From Methanomassiliicoccales archaeon (lineage in GTDB: Archaea; Thermoplasmatota; Thermoplasmata; Methanomassiliicoccales; JACIVX01): a stretch of DNA of 9,039 nt. The position numbers and the translations under genes are program-made. Under the pieces are notes generated by a model. It was not told where the DNA came from, did no database searches, and worked only from the letters and a program-made list of their open reading frames with translations. Shown piece by piece: positions 7,701-9,039 of this stretch. The stretch is from positions 1-9,039 of the forward strand of contig JAJRAG010000099.1 in assembly GCA_028682925.1 (NCBI GenBank). Reading direction: 5' to 3'. Within the stretch, counting starts at the first letter, position 1. Every line of letters starts with the position of its first letter.

Positions 7701-9013
7701 GTGTGGTTGAATCCAGACGACTGCACCAATGCATTGGTCTCATTTCTATATGTCACCAGTTTGGGGTAAGCGCCGCCCGATACGCTGATCGTGTCCAGGA
7801 TGTTGATAATAACGCCATAGTTGTCCTTGGCCTTCATCTGGAACGGATAGATGTAAGCTTCCGATGGGGCGTCGAACGTGTACACGTAACGATAGAAGGT
7901 GCTATAGATGCCACCATACTGAAAAGCGTCCGTCTCCGTCGACTGGGGCGTAATGATCTCTCCGGTAATCGGATGATAGAGTGTGAAGGAGTTCTGCAAC
8001 GCGAGATTCGCCAAGGCGTCGCTGTAGATCTCAATCAACACGCGCTCGTTCGGGATGAACTGTCTGGTGATTGCGTAGTCGGAGTACCTTCTTACGTAGT
8101 AGAAGGTGGTCCCGGCCCCCCCGGTCCCGCCCCCGCTCTCTCCACCGCTAACGTCAGGAGGATACGTACCGTTTACGAAGTAGGCACTGTAATTGTAAAA
8201 AGGACCGTACTGGGTCTGCCCTTCTCCGGGCTTCAGCTGGATGTCGAGAGTAATCCTTGCAGTCGCGTTCCTGTTCGTCTGGTCCGTCGCATTGACAATT
8301 ACGGTCATATTATTCCAATCACTATCTGCTGTGTACAAATCCGAGATGAACACACCGTCGCTGTTCAAGTCGTGCAATTGTATTTTATCCGAGATACCGA
8401 CAAGAGAGGTCGCGTCGATGTAGACGCTGTTCGTCCTCAGGTTGCCGTCTGGATCCATGACGGTCGCATAGAATCTTGTTTTGTCCTCAGCATATGTGGG
8501 GGAGCCGAACACTGGTTCTCCGTATGTCCCTCTCGCTCCGATAATCGGCGGGAATGCCCCCGCCTCACCTCTGAGGGCAGAGGACCATACCATTGAGTTC
8601 GAAACATAATCAATGATCATGATGCTGAGTCTGGTTGAATCTGTCACACTAGTAAGCCGATAGACCCACATCTCTCCTGTGTCCCAGGTCGAGCCTATGT
8701 TGACTAAGCTATCGGAGAATTTGAGAGTTAGAGGAGCCTGTTCGTCCTTTAATATGTAAATCTTAGTTCTGAAATCACTGAGGACCTGTCCTCCCTTATT
8801 GGTCACGTTTATCCAGCAATTGCCGGTGGCAGGCTGGATCTCGGTCGTGGCAGAGAAATCGGTGTAAACCTCCTGCTTCGGCGGAGGCATCTGCGTGACG
8901 AACATCAGCACGCTTGAGAAGAGTGTGACCGTTATCCCTAGTATGAGCAAGTTGGCGATGATCTCTGAAACACCGCGCCTATCCCACCTTCGCGAAGGAC
9001 GTCTTTTCTTCAT
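4772..9013 (-). CDS. Pilin-signal surface protein with FG-GAP/VCBS beta-propeller and C-terminal membrane anchor
   Basis: This complete 1413-residue extracellular protein starts at ATG 9013; an in-frame TGA two codons upstream and a GGGGGT ribosome-binding match support that start. Residues 1-41 form a class III signal: basic KKRRPSRRWDRRG, then hydrophobic VSEIIANLLILGITVTLFSS, as in archaeal type IV pilins cut by a PibD/EppA-type peptidase after RRG. A beta-rich pilin-like domain follows (about 50-150). Next come an Ig/cadherin-like domain (about 160-258), a glycine linker (289-301) and two similar beta domains (about 303-413 and 415-560). FG-GAP/VCBS blades with calcium-type loops appear at about 620 (DLDGDGDND), 720 (DFDGDGDGD), 803 (DFNLDGYDD) and 880 (weaker). 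After an insert of about 320 residues come blades at 1237 and 1317 (DYDGDNDLD). The C-terminus is a hydrophobic helix (about 1386-1407) followed by GRKKRD. About 17 NxS/T sequons suggest heavy glycosylation. It is likely an adhesin, pilus-associated or envelope protein; no enzymatic motif is seen. Confidence 0.85.
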   Translation of the reverse strand: MKKRRPSRRWDRRGVSEIIANLLILGITVTLFSSVLMFVTQMPPPKQEVYTDFSATTEIQPATGNCWINVTNKGGQVLSDFRTKIYILKDEQAPLTLKFSDSLVNIGSTWDTGEMWVYRLTSVTDSTRLSIMIIDYVSNSMVWSSALRGEAGAFPPIIGARGTYGEPVFGSPTYAEDKTRFYATVMDPDGNLRTNSVYIDATSLVGISDKIQLHDLNSDGVFISDLYTADSDWNNMTVIVNATDQTNRNATARITLDIQLKPGEGQTQYGPFYNYSAYFVNGTYPPDVSGGESGGGTGGAGTTFYYVRRYSDYAITRQFIPNERVLIEIYSDALANLALQNSFTLYHPITGEIITPQSTETDAFQYGGIYSTFYRYVYTFDAPSEAYIYPFQMKAKDNYGVIINILDTISVSGGAYPKLVTYRNETNALVQSSGFNHTDTVYLKIPTMNVDALSSAVYVSDIEISDYSGRYIVKKTPPTYAYPPLAYSTPVSCVHKTGNTPTPNYETTPQGTYTIRINLNDAYQGWWLPRTNWYTVRIGLFTDSNEVYNQLSCQINVTAPLTTMDILASVGQGSFTWSSSGAQWDNNAVKWYKFTEEWDETTIADSDDGSLPSDGPIGMALADLDGDGDNDVVVGTQDNTQPNIIWYENFKVDGSSWSDPRTICAPFDARSGLQHRTGSITDRSGTANEDSSVWSTARSTDQFENGYYSQNELCGAMAVGDFDGDGDGDVVASFIHVVVYTDATGSGDADYTNTWGMYFNRGIYVFWNDGSWTKNTLYGTTDFLAANNDNMDTNPAAMDVAVADFNLDGYDDIVGVYESGVTKVWLNKWGVIDGSIATHQNKAFGSDGIGYTVRTIAAYTGTNTLPWSHVQYPVRVEAARVNTDNYPDIVRTNTGDKSITVYYTLPSVSDQVFANATAEWSYNSNCSSSGTLANLSAGGDSYESLTEAYKVYGASDATAQTAAPDDNTGEALVKLAYDDGNPYKVDKNEKMNITYWTVDAAYLGRKVASAELWVKYSTESGYTINSQIEWALSGGSFQTTGIQPKNGDLNVVASYTLPASVSTYNDVANLDVRFDNLDTNHYVEIEYMIIKVTFVETREMGWVWKIPNSDRAYHNLTIEAKRGGPTTEGFRLSYSVDNTTWFNLANITAISDTIYTFELTYTPSDYYYVRIMDTDRSTADVTNDTFKADRLYIRHWMQNVDWSTAQPSYYYRYTFPLGGSADPKASNYYQLAGLAVGDVGKTWDNYEPDGLPDIIVCTSKIAVGGTYEALYIMCQQTPQAFDTRPVISANLNILCPIVGSWGSSSYQDYDGKDIELGDYDGDNDLDLILVVGYRFGTSTGSGPTLWLYENEQRYLSGGGQWQLTESYLSLLITKGDSAINVETGNIDLAVFLPFLGVLGVVAAEVLVGRKKRD
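4793..4858 (-). other. C-terminal transmembrane helix of the surface protein
   Basis: These bases encode residues 1386-1407 (starting IDLAVFLPFLG), followed by a basic GRKKRD tail that should stay in the cytoplasm. The arrangement resembles a stop-transfer anchor. The PGF motif of archaeosortase substrates is absent. Confidence 0.65.
4964..5317 (-). repeat. FG-GAP/VCBS propeller repeats, second group
   Basis: Two further blades start at about residues 1233 and 1314. The first carries LAVGDVGKTWDNYEPDGLPDIIV, shown in short as GDV...DGLPDIIV, with a lengthened calcium loop. The second is a canonical GDYDGDNDLDLILV ending in LWLYEN. They lie about 330 residues after the first group, and together the two groups give six recognisable blades, close to the seven expected of a closed propeller. 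Confidence 0.7.
5324..6286 (-). other. Beta-rich insert between propeller blades
   Basis: Residues about 910-1230 separate blade 4 from blade 5 and lack FG-GAP motifs. The segment begins with a Ser/Gly/Ala-rich part and contains alternating hydrophobic strands such as VASAELWVKYST, HYVEIEYMIIKVTF and DYYYVRIMDTD. This suggests one or two beta-sandwich domains, possibly carbohydrate-binding-like. I cannot name the family. Confidence 0.5.
6299..7156 (-). repeat. FG-GAP/VCBS propeller repeats, first group
   Basis: Four blade-like repeats start at about residues 620, 716, 799 and 874. Each has the form 'A-D-(L/F)-(D/N)-x-D-G-x-x-D-(V/I)-V', then a strand and often a tryptophan (IIWYEN, IYVFWND, TKVWLN). 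The first three keep acidic residues suited to calcium binding. The fourth (ARVNTDNYPDIVRT) is weaker. This is typical of integrin-like beta-propellers. Confidence 0.75.
8111..8149 (-). repeat. Glycine/serine-rich linker in the surface protein
   Basis: This low-complexity stretch encodes SGGESGGGTGGAG (residues 289-301). The plus strand is almost all C here, including a run of seven. It probably forms a flexible hinge between the first Ig-like domain and the following beta domains. It is also a place where sequencing or replication slippage could occur. Confidence 0.7.
8894..8971 (-). other. Hydrophobic segment of the class III (pilin-type) signal peptide
   Basis: These bases encode residues 15-40 of the large surface protein, directly after RRG. 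The pattern RRG-VSEII is the usual archaeal prepilin junction, and the hydrophobic stretch is the part that normally packs into a pilus core or stays as a membrane anchor. Cleavage after glycine 14 is predicted from the family, not shown. Confidence 0.65.
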
Positions 9014-9039
9014 ATGTCAGACCCCCACGTCAAAAAGGA

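Noticed and set aside
8100..8150. C-rich tract as a possible frameshift or assembly error
   Set aside because: The frame continues unbroken on both sides with matching beta-domain sequence, so the tract is read as a real glycine linker.
7703..8596. A 297-codon plus-strand open frame antisense to the surface protein gene
   Set aside because: It has no recognisable motif, and the minus-strand frame here encodes coherent Ig-like beta domains with sequons. Its openness follows from the codon bias of the real gene.

Overview
The window looks archaeal, most likely Thermoplasmatota or a related euryarchaeal lineage. The clues are: a perfect TTTAAATA box placed so that transcription begins at an ATG with no Shine-Dalgarno sequence; TTG and GTG starts; heavy AGA/AGG arginine use; two geranylgeranyl-reductase-family flavoproteins beside a UbiA prenyltransferase; and a class III (type IV pilin-like) signal on a large, sequon-rich surface protein. 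Base composition is close to even. The lineage is inferred from protein families and promoter style and was not searched.

Layout. Positions 3-599 (+) hold the 3' part of a TraB/PrgY-like gene whose start lies just left of the window. Positions 625-2310 (+) hold a polytopic membrane protein with a C-terminal UbiA prenyltransferase domain and an extra N-terminal membrane domain. It has its own promoter, and the TATA box overlaps the stop codon of the first gene. Converging on it with no bases between the stop codons are two tandem minus-strand paralogues of the geranylgeranyl reductase family (2311-3495 and 3542-4717). Further right on the minus strand, 4772-9013 encodes a 1413-residue surface protein. 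It has a pilin-type N-terminus, Ig-like beta domains, an FG-GAP/VCBS beta-propeller with DxDGDGD loops that is interrupted by a large insert, and a C-terminal transmembrane helix. The window is almost fully coding, and the longest gap is 54 bases.

How the genes may work together. A UbiA enzyme attaches a polyprenyl chain to an acceptor, and geranylgeranyl-reductase-family flavoenzymes saturate isoprenoid double bonds. The three central genes therefore plausibly serve one isoprenoid product, such as membrane ether lipid, a respiratory quinone or a dolichol-type carrier. The large neighbour carries about 17 N-glycosylation sequons, which makes a lipid-linked glycan carrier one option, but this is only inference from proximity. 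I see no RNA genes, CRISPR arrays, insertion sequences or phage genes. The most unusual items are the dual-anchored pilin-like propeller protein, the UbiA protein with its extra membrane domain, and the divergent reductase pair.
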